Shown one piece after another: positions 12,221 through 19,723 of a stretch of DNA of 64,000 nucleotides. This DNA comes from Alteromonas sp. MMG017. GTDB lineage: Bacteria > Pseudomonadota > Gammaproteobacteria > Enterobacterales > Alteromonadaceae. Made by a program: the position numbers and the translations under genes. The notes under the pieces were generated by a model. That model did no database searches and was not told where the DNA came from. It was given only the letters and a program-made list of their open reading frames with translations. Where the stretch lies: the NCBI RefSeq assembly GCF_018100795.1, contig NZ_JAGJDY010000004.1, forward strand, positions 1 through 64,000. The letters run 5' to 3'. The first letter of the stretch is position 1. Every line of letters begins with the position of its first letter.

Positions 12221-12595
12221 TTACTTAACTTCAACTTCAGCGCCAGCTTCAGTTAGCTGTGCTTTAAGTTCTTCAGCTTCTTCTTTGCTTACGCCTTCTT
12301 TGATAGCTTTAGGAGCAGATTCAACTACTTCTTTAGCTTCTTTAAGACCTAGGCCAGTCGCGCCGCGAACTGCTTTGATTACTGCAACTTTGTTTGCGCC
12401 GAATGAAGTCATTACAACGTCAAACTCAGTCTTTTCTTCAACTGCTGCTGCTTCGCCCGCTGCTGGACCAGCTACAGCTACTGCTGCAGATGCGTCAACA
12501 CCGAATTTTTCTTCAGCTGCTTCGATTAGCTCAACCAATTCCATAACTGGCATTTCAGCAATCGCGTTTAAGATATCTTCTTTAGTTAGAGCCAT
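12221..12595 (-). CDS. rplL: 50S ribosomal protein L7/L12
   Basis: L7/L12 forms the multimeric stalk that recruits and activates translational GTPases. The 124-residue product starts [20 protein letters not shown], has the Ala/Val-rich hinge ([18 protein letters not shown]) and the C-terminal globular domain with [24 protein letters not shown] sequence (here [16 protein letters not shown]). It sits 59 bp after rplJ and shares its leader regulation. Confidence 0.98.
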   Translation of the reverse strand: MALTKEDILNAIAEMPVMELVELIEAAEEKFGVDASAAVAVAGPAAGEAAAVEEKTEFDVVMTSFGANKVAVIKAVRGATGLGLKEAKEVVESAPKAIKEGVSKEEAEELKAQLTEAGAEVEVK

Positions 12596-12654
12596 GTGGT
12601 CTAAACTCCTGGGTTTTTAAAATGTTAAAAAAATCAATATGCCAAAAACGGGAA

Positions 12655-13173
12655 TTACTTCTCGTCTTTGATCGCCGCCAATACGCGCACAAACTTGGTA
12701 GGTACTTCGTTGATAGTACGAACGAATTTCCCAACCGGTGCTTTGAAGGTTGCAAGAAGTTTTGCAAGCGCTTCGTCGCGAGTAGGAAGTGAAGCAACTG
12801 CGTCCAATTTATCTGGACCAAGAAGACCACTACCAATAGATAGAGCTGTTACGTTCAACTTATCGTTTTGCTTCGCAAAGTCTTTAAAAAGACGTGCTGC
12901 ACCACCAGGTGCCTCAACTGAGAAGCCGTAGATAAGAGGACCAGTAAGGGCGCTATCTAAGTCTGCAAATTTACTGTCTGCCAATGCACGCTTAGCTAGA
13001 GTGTTACGTATAACCTTAAGGTATACGCCTTGCTCACGAGCTTTTACGCGAAGGTCAGTCAGTTCTGCAACTTCCATCCCACGGTATTCAGCGACGGCAA
13101 CGGATAGAGCGCGAGACGCAACTTCAGAAACTTCTGCTACGATCTCTTTTTTTGCTGCTAAACCTAGTGCCAC
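12655..13173 (-). CDS. rplJ: 50S ribosomal protein L10
   Basis: L10 anchors the L7/L12 stalk dimers to 23S rRNA and, as the L10-L12 complex, represses its own mRNA. I chose the GTG at 13171-13173 (172 residues, starting [15 protein letters not shown]) because it aligns with the E. coli start and has AGAGG at 8-9 nt. Another GTG nine bases upstream lies inside that ribosome-binding site. The stalk-binding C-terminal helix is present. It follows a leader of about 300 nt after rplA. Confidence 0.95.
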   Translation of the reverse strand: MALGLAAKKEIVAEVSEVASRALSVAVAEYRGMEVAELTDLRVKAREQGVYLKVIRNTLAKRALADSKFADLDSALTGPLIYGFSVEAPGGAARLFKDFAKQNDKLNVTALSIGSGLLGPDKLDAVASLPTRDEALAKLLATFKAPVGKFVRTINEVPTKFVRVLAAIKDEK

Positions 13174-13182
13174 TGAGTTCAC

Positions 13183-13330
13183 CTCTTTGTATCTGACTTT
13201 GTATACAGTTACCTGTTTACGCCATCAGGGTTCACAGATTGATATCAACATAATTGATGATACCGCTCTACGGTGTTTGTTACCCCAGAGAGTCTGAGTC
13301 AAACCACCGTCTGCGCAGGTTGTTGTATTA
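13183..13330 (-). promoter_or_regulatory. L10-type autoregulatory mRNA leader (rplJ leader)
   Basis: The minus-strand RNA contains CCTGCGCAGACGGTGG followed about 30 nt later by CACCGT, which can pair with the ACGGTG segment, and then GGCGTAAACAGGT near the gene. These resemble my recollection of the E. coli rplJ leader, where the L10-L12 complex binds and represses translation of rplJ and rplL. The rest of the 300-nt rplA-rplJ gap shows no gene. Boundaries are approximate; a covariance-model search would decide. Confidence 0.6.
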
Positions 13331-13475
13331 AGCGATATGTTTAATGTGATAGTTCTCTTACCTCTATCACCACATCGCACCTGCGGTCTTGGACGGGAGT
13401 TGCCAATCAGCACTGCTGTATTGACGACTCCAACCCATTACCTTTACAGAGAAACCGAGTTGCCCCGGCAGGCTA

Positions 13476-14171
13476 TTAAAGACCTACTGAAGCTTTATCT
13501 ACAGATACGCCAGCGCCCATAGTGGTGCTTAGGCTGATCTTCTGGATATAAGTACCTTTAGCAGAAGAAGGCTTAGCTTTCTTCAATGCTTCTAGTAATG
13601 CTTCAAGGTTCTCTTGAATTTGGTTTGCTTCGAACGCAATCTTACCAATGCTAGCATGGATGATACCGTTCTTATCGTTACGGTAGCGAACCTGACCAGC
13701 TTTAGCGTTCTTAACAGCAGTAGCAACGTCTGGCGTTACTGTACCCGTTTTAGGGTTAGGCATTAGGCCACGTGGACCTAAGATTTGACCTAGTTGACCA
13801 ACAACACGCATAGCGTCTGGGCTGGCAACAACAACGTCAAAGTTCATTTCGCCTTTCTTCACTTGCTCAGCAAGGTCTTCCATACCAACGATGTCAGCAC
13901 CAGCTTCTTTAGCTGCTTCAGCGTTTGCGCCTTGAGTAAATACTGCAACGCGAACGTCTTTACCAGTACCGTTAGGTAGTACAGTTGCACCACGAACGTT
14001 TTGGTCAGATTTCTTAGCGTCAATACCAAGGTTTACTGCAACGTCAACGCTTTCAGCGAATTTAGCTGTCGCTAATTCTTTAAGCAAAGCAACTGCTTCG
14101 TTGATTTCGTATTCTTTAGTCGCGTCTGTTTTTTCGCGGATAATGCGAGCGCGTTTAGATAATTTAGCCAT
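13476..14171 (-). CDS. rplA: 50S ribosomal protein L1
   Basis: L1 binds the mobile L1 stalk of 23S rRNA, helps release E-site tRNA, and represses the rplK-rplA message. The 231-residue product (E. coli 234) starts [20 protein letters not shown] and contains the typical [18 protein letters not shown] and [19 protein letters not shown] segments. It begins 4 bp after the rplK stop, so the two genes are probably translationally coupled. Confidence 0.98.
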   Translation of the reverse strand: MAKLSKRARIIREKTDATKEYEINEAVALLKELATAKFAESVDVAVNLGIDAKKSDQNVRGATVLPNGTGKDVRVAVFTQGANAEAAKEAGADIVGMEDLAEQVKKGEMNFDVVVASPDAMRVVGQLGQILGPRGLMPNPKTGTVTPDVATAVKNAKAGQVRYRNDKNGIIHASIGKIAFEANQIQENLEALLEALKKAKPSSAKGTYIQKISLSTTMGAGVSVDKASVGL

Positions 14172-14175
14172 TCGA

Positions 14176-14604
14176 TTAGTCCTCTACGTTCAAGCCCATT
14201 GAGCGAGCAGAACCCGCGATAGTGCGAACCGCTGCATCTAGGTCAGCTGCAGTTAAGTCTGGTTCTTTAGTTTTGGCAATTTCTTCCAACTGAGCGCGAG
14301 TAACAGTACCCACTTTTTCAGTGTTAGGACGGCCAGAACCGCTCTTGATGCCCGCTGCTTTCTTAAGCAGGTAAGACGCAGGAGGAGTCTTAGTTTCGAA
14401 TGTGAAAGAACGATCTTCATAAACCGTAATTTCTACAGGTACCGGAGCACCTTTCTCAAGGCTATCTGTTTTTGCGTTAAACGCTTTACAGAATTCCATG
14501 ATGTTCACACCGTGTTGACCTAGTGCAGGACCAACTGGTGGACTTGGGTTAGCAGCGCCTGCTGCAACCTGAAGCTTAATAATACCGCTTACTTTTTTAG
14601 CCAT
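14176..14604 (-). CDS. rplK: 50S ribosomal protein L11
   Basis: L11 binds the GTPase-associated centre of 23S rRNA and is needed for RelA activation by uncharged tRNA. The 142-residue product starts [16 protein letters not shown] and has the proline-rich [20 protein letters not shown] segment and the C-terminal RNA-binding [11 protein letters not shown] region. It is the first gene of the rplKAJL-rpoBC unit and has its own promoter at 14695-14723, needed here because a foreign island separates it from nusG. Confidence 0.98.
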   Translation of the reverse strand: MAKKVSGIIKLQVAAGAANPSPPVGPALGQHGVNIMEFCKAFNAKTDSLEKGAPVPVEITVYEDRSFTFETKTPPASYLLKKAAGIKSGSGRPNTEKVGTVTRAQLEEIAKTKEPDLTAADLDAAVRTIAGSARSMGLNVED

Positions 14605-14694
14605 TTTAAATGCTCTCTTGTTTGGGTATAGCGCCTTGCAAGTACAGAGATTACCTGCTCAATCGGCTTCCCGTTTCCGTTTAAAAGGGCGCGC

Positions 14695-14723
14695 ATTATA
14701 TAAGGTGTTCAAATGGTATGCAA
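14695..14723 (-). promoter_or_regulatory. Sigma-70 promoter of rplK
   Basis: The minus strand shows -35 TTGCAT (14718-14723), a 17-bp spacer and a perfect -10 TATAAT (14695-14700), then a GCGCGCCC discriminator. The start is predicted near 14688, giving an 84-nt leader. The GC-rich discriminator suggests stringent control (inferred). Confidence 0.75.
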
Positions 14724-14837
14724 GTATAAATGTGACTAAAAAACGATCTCATGGTCAGTATTTTTTCTTTTTCGAATAGCGGAATATTTTTAACGCGCTG
14801 TCGCGTAATTTTAAATTAACTATTTGGAGAACGTTAT

Positions 14838-15053
14838 ATGGAGTTACTTACACAAGAAGACATCAACTTTGTATCAGGTGGAGATGGATGGGATGTCGCC
14901 TCAGGTGGACTTACAGGGGGAGGTATAGGAGCAACGGGCATAGGTGTTGCTATAGCGGTTGGCTTTACAGTTACATTTCCAGTTGCATTAGGTGTTATTG
15001 CTACTGGTGCGACAATAGGGGCTGCATATGAGTATTTTACCGATGACGAATAA
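14838..15053 (+). CDS. Double-glycine-leader microcin-like peptide 1
   Basis: The 71-residue product begins MELLTQEDINFVSGG, a 15-residue leader matching the double-glycine pattern used by C39-peptidase ABC exporters (compare the microcin V leader of the same length). The predicted mature part (56 residues) is Gly/Ala/Val-rich with several GxxxG motifs and ends in acidic YEYFTDDE, as in membrane-active class II bacteriocins. A GGAGA box precedes the ATG by 8 nt. It overlaps the next peptide gene by 26 bp. It could instead be a non-bacteriocin secreted peptide; activity is inferred. Confidence 0.75.
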   Translation: MELLTQEDINFVSGGDGWDVASGGLTGGGIGATGIGVAIAVGFTVTFPVALGVIATGATIGAAYEYFTDDE

Positions 15054-15288
15054 TCTATTAGTTCTTTCTGACGAGCAAATTGCCTCGGTCTCGGGTGGAA
15101 ACATATCACAAGCTGCCTTTGAGGGTGGTATAGAAGGTGCTGCAACTGGGGCTGGCATAGGCGTCGCTCTAGGCGCATACGGCGGTCCAGTAGGCGCCTT
15201 AATAGGTGGCCTGATTGGTACTGGTATAGGTACTATTGTCGGTGCTGCTGATGCAATATCGGACTATGACGAAACGATGGATGAATAA
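15028..15288 (+). CDS. Double-glycine-leader microcin-like peptide 2
   Basis: This 86-residue product has a 24-residue leader ending LSDEQIASVSGG, the classical double-glycine motif, and a 62-residue mature part packed with GxxxG motifs and ending in acidic DYDETMDE. Its core pattern (GIGVAL, PVGALIG, TGIGTIVGAA) resembles peptide 1 (GIGVAI, PVALGV, TGATIGAA), so the two look like paralogous partners of a two-peptide bacteriocin. The ATG at 15028 has AGGGG six nt upstream and lies within the end of gene 1; a second ATG at 15043 lacks a ribosome-binding site. Confidence 0.75.
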   Translation: MSILPMTNNLLVLSDEQIASVSGGNISQAAFEGGIEGAATGAGIGVALGAYGGPVGALIGGLIGTGIGTIVGAADAISDYDETMDE

Positions 15289-15627
15289 GTGAATTTATCA
15301 CCTAACCAGAGGCTTTATTTGGCTTGTACCATATTGAGCCTCTTCTCATTGAGTGCGTTTATTGCAAATAATAGTTTTATATTACTATTTAATCATTTGG
15401 GCGTAGCTGTAATTCTTTGGGTTCGATTAATTCGGCCTCAATTGCATATGAGCAAACTCGAATATTTTAACGTTAGCCGCATACTCGTACCAACAACTTT
15501 ATTTATCTCAACGCTATCTTTTGGGTTATTGTTTATCGATGAATATAAATGGTGTGTGATAGCGGCCGCAACGGTTACGTTTATTATAAACTACCGATTC
15601 CCTTTTTATCTAAAAACCAAACGGTAA
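15289..15627 (+). CDS. Small multispanning membrane protein, candidate immunity protein
   Basis: I do not recognise a family. The GTG start follows the stop of peptide 2 with no gap, so translation is probably coupled. The 112-residue product shows about four hydrophobic segments (roughly residues 9-26, 29-47, 64-83 and 87-103) and a basic tail YLKTKR. Its position after two bacteriocin-like genes, its size and its membrane character fit an immunity protein, but no sequence motif proves this. Confidence 0.55.
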   Translation: MNLSPNQRLYLACTILSLFSLSAFIANNSFILLFNHLGVAVILWVRLIRPQLHMSKLEYFNVSRILVPTTLFISTLSFGLLFIDEYKWCVIAAATVTFIINYRFPFYLKTKR

Positions 15628-15848
15628 GATTGTTCATTCCCGATCTTACGATTCCAAAATATGACTTGAACATCTAGATTAAAATTTAACACCATGCTCT
15701 CTAAAAGAAAAAAGCCCACAACGCGAACGTCGATGCCGTCTAATTTGCAACGGATTAGTGCCTTTACCTGTCTAGCTGCAAGTACGACGATACCACTATC
15801 TTGTTACGCGTTGAGTCATTTGATTTCGTGCAATAAAATAGCATTAAA
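15628..15848. other. Intergenic segment holding a secE relic
   Basis: This 221-bp stretch between the small membrane ORFs contains no intact gene. Its one recognisable element is the secE-like fragment at 15709-15793. The rest is AT-rich without clear promoter or terminator. Confidence 0.6.
15709..15793 (-). pseudogene. secE: Decayed 3' fragment of secE
   Basis: These 85 bases align without gaps to 19022-19106 inside the intact secE (65 of 85 identical by my count) in the same orientation. In the secE frame they encode a string matching 19 of 29 SecE residues (LDGIDVRVVGF against LDGIIVRVVGF), but charged residues (R, Q, K, R, K, D) replace hydrophobic ones in the membrane helix, and an in-frame TAA lies just upstream. 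It is a non-functional relic, either an old duplicate or a piece carried in from another species. Confidence 0.75.
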
Positions 15849-16040
15849 ATGGAACTGATAGCACGTATGTTAATCTGGTTACTGTTAACTGGTGTCGTCA
15901 ATTATTTAATAAAGCGGAAGTTAAAACTCAAATTTTGGCAAGCCATTAGTGACGCGCCAAACATTAAGCCTTGGGTAGCAGATCTTACACTGTTTACTTT
16001 CATATTTTTGGCAACCTTCTCAGGTCATTTCATCTTATAG
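15849..16040 (+). CDS. Possible 63-residue membrane protein
   Basis: No family recognised. The short product has two hydrophobic segments (about residues 5-20 and 45-62) separated by a basic stretch (IKRKLKLKFW). No convincing ribosome-binding site precedes the ATG. It could be a second immunity-type protein, the remnant of a longer gene, or a chance ORF. Confidence 0.3.
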   Translation: MELIARMLIWLLLTGVVNYLIKRKLKLKFWQAISDAPNIKPWVADLTLFTFIFLATFSGHFIL

Positions 16041-16106
16041 CCTATAAATGCGCACATCCTTATCGAATATCCTTTCTTATCTATATTGATATTGTTAGTT
16101 TTGATT

Positions 16107-16183
16107 AAGCGCTTTTACAGTGAGTATCACATAACAGTACGGTGACTAAAACAGTTACTAGTACGGTGAAGAGAAAAGCGCTT
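16107..16183. promoter_or_regulatory. Paired AAGCGCTT palindromes with a direct repeat upstream of the lipoprotein
   Basis: AAGCGCTTTT (16107-16116) and its inverse AAAAGCGCTT (16174-16183) flank two direct copies of AGTACGGTGA (16136-16145 and 16160-16169). A palindrome with a central CG is typical of LacI/GalR-family operators. Two sites 67 bp apart in front of the gene at 16207 suggest repression by looping; this is inference. Confidence 0.4.
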
Positions 16184-16206
16184 CACAATAATTAAAAGGA
16201 CTTAAT

Positions 16207-18333
16207 ATGAATATACGTTTAGCCAGTGCTTCTTTGTGTCTATTACTTGCTGGTTGTAATAGTGATAGCACTGATACTCAGGACAATGCTTCGTCCATTG
16301 CGTTGTCTATGCAATACCCTATCGCGAACGCCAATGTTGCCGGAAAAACACAAACATCTGTTGTGGGGATTTTTTCTGATATTGATACTTCCGACACCAT
16401 CACTACCGACGACATTTCTGAAGTACTCGTAAACGGAGTATCCGCGAGTATAGATTTATCAAGCAACCGCTGGGAAGTAAGCGTTCCTATAGAAGATGGT
16501 CTAAACACCATTACGATTGAAGCCTATAATGACCAAGAATTAATCGGCTCTCAGGCGTACCAGATAGATAACGAATCTATCTCCCCTCAACTTGAGTCCC
16601 CCACCTTTGGCGTCTTAGATGTGCAGAATAATCGACTTTTGATAGGCGATTCGTTCCAAGATAATTTGCTCGCGCTAGACTTAAATAGCAATGCATTTTC
16701 TGTTCTTTCTTCTGCCAATTTATCTAGTTTATCTCACTCTTTACTCACCGCTAAAGCTGCATCATATAATAGTGAAGGGAGCATCCTATACGTCGCTAGC
16801 GAACAAGGTGTCATAAGTATTAATTTAACCTCTGGTGAAAGAACTAGTTTATTTGATTCAGACTTTCTAAATGGTACTCCCTTCGACATTGCTTATGATA
16901 ATGCCCAAAATCATTTATATGTTTTAGTAGATAGCGGCGAAGTACTCGAAATAGACCTTTCATCTCGTGCCTCAGTGCCGCTATTTGATAAAGGCGTTTA
17001 TTTTGACGAGAGCAGCATAAGCGTTTGGGATTTAACCTCAAAAACTCTTTATTACATGGACAATGATGAGCATATTTTGTTTAGCGTTGACTTAATTAAT
17101 GGAGCCATAAACGAGCTCGTAGATTTGGGCGCTAACACTGAGATTACTTTAAAACGGGGAATGGATTTAACATTAAATCCTGACGGCTCGGGTATTGGTC
17201 TGCTTGCTTTATTTAATATCGAAAGCGGCGAAGTTGTATCTGGCACCCTCAATATTGACCTTTCAAGCTACTCTTTGAGCATCGATTCGATTTATGAGGA
17301 AAATCTTAGTACTTCATCAAGTATGGTGTTTGACCCTGATAGACAGAATGAGTGGATATTAGATGCAGAACTCGATGTTGTGCTTAAAAGGAGTGTTGGC
17401 TCTGACACATTGACTAAATTGCCAGAGACGATGCTTGGTAATACGTTTTCCGGTTTGAATACACTCACGTTGGACGAAACAAACAACATTCTTTATGCAG
17501 CAGATCATCATAATTTGTATAGAGTCGATATGTCGACTGGCATTTCTTCAACAACCGCCGAGTTTGTAACAGCAGAGGTCTGTCTACCACCCCAAGATTG
17601 TCAGCTCCACAATATACAAAGTATAGAGTTTGATGAGATTACCAATCACCTTATCGTTCTTGAGCATAGAGAAAATCGCGGTGTATTCTCTCAAGTTGAA
17701 CTCATTTCTGGTGATATAGAATTTATCTATGAGGCAGGCTCTTTAGCTGATCCATACAGCAGCTTTTTTGAGTTTGCTTATGATGTTTCATCTCAATACC
17801 TCTATGTATATGACGATTTATACATGAGCGCGTACGGCGTAAATAGAGAATCTGGCGATATTCATTACGTTTTCAACAATAATGAGCCTGATTCAGAAGG
17901 GCCCCCTGCCCGACGTCCAAACGACTTATTTGTAGATACGAGCAACAACAGACTTATCGTTAACCAATCAGGTTATTTCTTTAATCAAAATGAAGTTATT
18001 TCCGTCGATTTAGCAACAGGTAACAGACAATTCATTCTTAATGGGGATGGCGATGGCGGGTTAACGTTACACGGCAAGACCGTAAGTGCATTTCATTCTT
18101 TAAACGCACAGCTACTTACAACTTCGAGCTTTACAGACCAAGTATTGAGTGTAAATGTGGATACGGGTGAAAGCTCTGTATTAGTTAATAAGTCAGCTAC
18201 ACTCCCATTATCTGGGGCTTCTGATATGGTTTATCATGCAAGTACAGGCAGGCTGTTTGTTTCCGATAAGGCGCTAGAGGGCATTATTGTTATTGACGTG
18301 AACTCCGGCGAAAGAGCGCTTCTGAAACTGTAA
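16207..18333 (+). CDS. Beta-propeller lipoprotein
   Basis: The 708-residue product starts with a lipoprotein signal (LLLAGC, cysteine at about residue 17). Residues of roughly 30-125 look like an Ig-like domain with a DGLNTITIEAYN strand. The rest is a run of repeats such as LYVASEQGVISINLTSGE and LYAADHHNLYRVDMSTG, the pattern of NHL/SMP-30-like beta-propellers, with one CLPPQDC pair. It is probably exported and membrane-anchored; the ligand is unknown. It shares a bidirectional terminator with nusG. It belongs to the island between nusG and rplK. Confidence 0.8.
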   Translation: MNIRLASASLCLLLAGCNSDSTDTQDNASSIALSMQYPIANANVAGKTQTSVVGIFSDIDTSDTITTDDISEVLVNGVSASIDLSSNRWEVSVPIEDGLNTITIEAYNDQELIGSQAYQIDNESISPQLESPTFGVLDVQNNRLLIGDSFQDNLLALDLNSNAFSVLSSANLSSLSHSLLTAKAASYNSEGSILYVASEQGVISINLTSGERTSLFDSDFLNGTPFDIAYDNAQNHLYVLVDSGEVLEIDLSSRASVPLFDKGVYFDESSISVWDLTSKTLYYMDNDEHILFSVDLINGAINELVDLGANTEITLKRGMDLTLNPDGSGIGLLALFNIESGEVVSGTLNIDLSSYSLSIDSIYEENLSTSSSMVFDPDRQNEWILDAELDVVLKRSVGSDTLTKLPETMLGNTFSGLNTLTLDETNNILYAADHHNLYRVDMSTGISSTTAEFVTAEVCLPPQDCQLHNIQSIEFDEITNHLIVLEHRENRGVFSQVELISGDIEFIYEAGSLADPYSSFFEFAYDVSSQYLYVYDDLYMSAYGVNRESGDIHYVFNNNEPDSEGPPARRPNDLFVDTSNNRLIVNQSGYFFNQNEVISVDLATGNRQFILNGDGDGGLTLHGKTVSAFHSLNAQLLTTSSFTDQVLSVNVDTGESSVLVNKSATLPLSGASDMVYHASTGRLFVSDKALEGIIVIDVNSGERALLKL

Positions 18334-18403
18334 TGCTGTCGATTACTTATCCACTATTGAAACGAGGATTCGGACGAGTCTTCCAATCTTGAATTTCAGA
18401 CAT

Positions 18404-18431
18404 AAAAAAAGACGGTAGCCCGTCTTTTTTT
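18404..18431. terminator. Bidirectional intrinsic terminator between the lipoprotein gene and nusG
   Basis: A7-GACGG, loop TAGC, CCGTC-T7 forms a 12-bp stem with A- and T-runs, so it can work in both directions. It ends nusG (stop 16 bp away on the minus strand) and the lipoprotein gene on the plus strand, isolating secE-nusG transcription from rplK. Confidence 0.9.
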
Positions 18432-18446
18432 GGTAAGTAGCTAGGA

Positions 18447-18995
18447 TTAACCCTTTTCTACCTGACCGAATTCTAAGTCTACCGGTGTAGAACGACCGAA
18501 GATAAGTACCGACACTTTTACGCGGCTCTTTTCGTAGTCTACTTCTTCTACCACACCGTTGAAATCGGCAAATGGACCGTCTGTAACGCGAACCACTTCG
18601 CCTGGCTCGAACAATGTCTTCGGCTTAGGCTTATCAACTGACTCTTCAAGACGGTTAAGAATGGCGTCTGCTTCTTTTTGGGTAATTGGCATAGGGCGAT
18701 CAGAAGTACCACCGATGAAACCAAGTACACGAGGAACGCTTTTCACTAAGTGCCAAGATTCTTCGTTCATTGCCATTTCTACCAAAACGTAACCTGGGTA
18801 AAACTTACGCTCAGATTTGCGCTTTTGGCCAGCGCGCATTTCAACAACTTCTTCAGTCGGAACTAAAATCTGACCAAAGTGCTCTTCCATGCCGTGCATC
18901 TTAATATATTCAAGTAACGTTTTTTGAACGCGACCTTCGTACTGAGAATATGCTTGTACTACGTACCATCTTTTTTTAATTTCTTCTTCGGACAT
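18447..18995 (-). CDS. nusG: Transcription termination/antitermination factor NusG
   Basis: NusG binds the RNA polymerase clamp, suppresses pausing and links polymerase to Rho or to ribosomal S10. The 182-residue product starts [20 protein letters not shown], with the NGN domain ([22 protein letters not shown]) and the C-terminal KOW domain ([25 protein letters not shown], here cited from residue 125 on). It follows secE by 11 bp in a secE-nusG operon. Confidence 0.98.
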   Translation of the reverse strand: MSEEEIKKRWYVVQAYSQYEGRVQKTLLEYIKMHGMEEHFGQILVPTEEVVEMRAGQKRKSERKFYPGYVLVEMAMNEESWHLVKSVPRVLGFIGGTSDRPMPITQKEADAILNRLEESVDKPKPKTLFEPGEVVRVTDGPFADFNGVVEEVDYEKSRVKVSVLIFGRSTPVDLEFGQVEKG

Positions 18996-19006
18996 ACGTT
19001 ATGCTC

Positions 19007-19378
19007 CTATATTCCAGTGATAAAGCCTACAACACGAACGATAATGCCGTCTAATCCCCAAAGGATTAATGCCATTACCAACGTTGCCGCAAGTACGATG
19101 ATAGTAGTTTGGTTTGCTTCTTGACGGGTCGGCCATACTACTTTGCGAACTTCAGTACGCGACTCTTTAGCAAAGCTAAGGAAAGTACTGCCTTTAACCG
19201 TTGATGCTGCAATAAAGCCAGCAATAACCACTACCACTACTGCAGTAACTGCACGATATAATACTGAAATTTCACCGAACACTGTGTTGGCCGTAACCAA
19301 TCCAGCAAGTAGGGCAAATACCACTACCCATTTAAACATGTCCAATGCATTGGACTGATTTTCCGTCTTTTCGCTCAT
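19007..19378 (-). CDS. secE: Preprotein translocase subunit SecE
   Basis: SecE is the essential clamp subunit of the SecYEG translocon. The 123-residue product has three hydrophobic segments like the E. coli protein: two N-terminal ones (about 16-32 and 39-58) and the conserved C-terminal helix after the amphipathic motif EVRKVVWPTRQEANQT. It follows tRNA-Trp by 58 bp and is cotranscribed with nusG. A decayed copy of its 3' end lies at 15709-15793. Confidence 0.97.
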   Translation of the reverse strand: MSEKTENQSNALDMFKWVVVFALLAGLVTANTVFGEISVLYRAVTAVVVVVIAGFIAASTVKGSTFLSFAKESRTEVRKVVWPTRQEANQTTIIVLAATLVMALILWGLDGIIVRVVGFITGI

Positions 19379-19436
19379 GTCACGATCCTAGCACTACAGC
19401 GTCGTTTTGCTCGCGCTAACACGCGAACTTGTAATT

Positions 19437-19513
19437 TGGCAGGGGTGGAGGGACTCGAACCCCCAACCATCGGTTTTGGAGACCGCTGTTCTACCAATTC
19501 GAACTACACCCCT
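19437..19513 (-). tRNA. tRNA-Trp (anticodon CCA)
   Basis: The minus strand folds into a full cloverleaf: acceptor AGGGGTG/CACCCCT, D arm GTTC/GAAC, anticodon loop CTCCAAA with anticodon CCA, T loop TTCGAGT, and an encoded GCCA 3' end. The outermost anticodon-stem pair (27-43) is G-A, while the rest pair well. It is the first gene of the tRNA-Trp-secE-nusG unit. No tufB precedes it. Confidence 0.97.
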
Positions 19514-19605
19514 GTGGTGTTTAACTCACAAATTTTACTTACACTACCCTTGGGAATTCAGCGTCATTTCAATGGAAAGTGCGGTATCGCAAGGGAGGGA
19601 CGCGT

Positions 19606-19633
19606 ATTATACTCAAGATAACAAACGGCACAA
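19606..19633 (-). promoter_or_regulatory. Sigma-70 promoter of tRNA-Trp-secE-nusG
   Basis: On the minus strand -35 TTGTGC, a 16-bp spacer and a perfect -10 TATAAT (19606-19611) are followed by the discriminator ACGCGTCCC, about 90 nt before the tRNA. The -35 overlaps one arm of the inverted repeat at 19623-19701. Confidence 0.65.
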
Positions 19634-19701
19634 GGTTTTTGTTAACCATGTTGGTGGTAATACCCTCAGTGCAAGTTGTTCTGCAACTTACTGTGCCGTT
19701 T
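19623..19701. repeat. Inverted repeat between the ABC transporter gene and tRNA-Trp
   Basis: AAACGGCACA (19623-19632) and TGTGCCGTTT (19692-19701) are perfect 10-bp arms. Inside is a smaller hairpin AAGTTG/CAACTT (19673-19689). It lies 23 bp past the stop of the ABC transporter gene and overlaps the -35 of the tRNA promoter. It may terminate the transporter message or bind a regulator. Confidence 0.5.
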
Positions 19702-19723
19702 AACTCGTTATCTCAGTGAAAAA

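Noticed and set aside
14834..15178. Minus-strand ORF of 114 residues opposite the microcin-like genes
   Set aside because: It is the shadow of the two Gly-rich peptide genes; its proline-rich product is the reverse complement of glycine codons.
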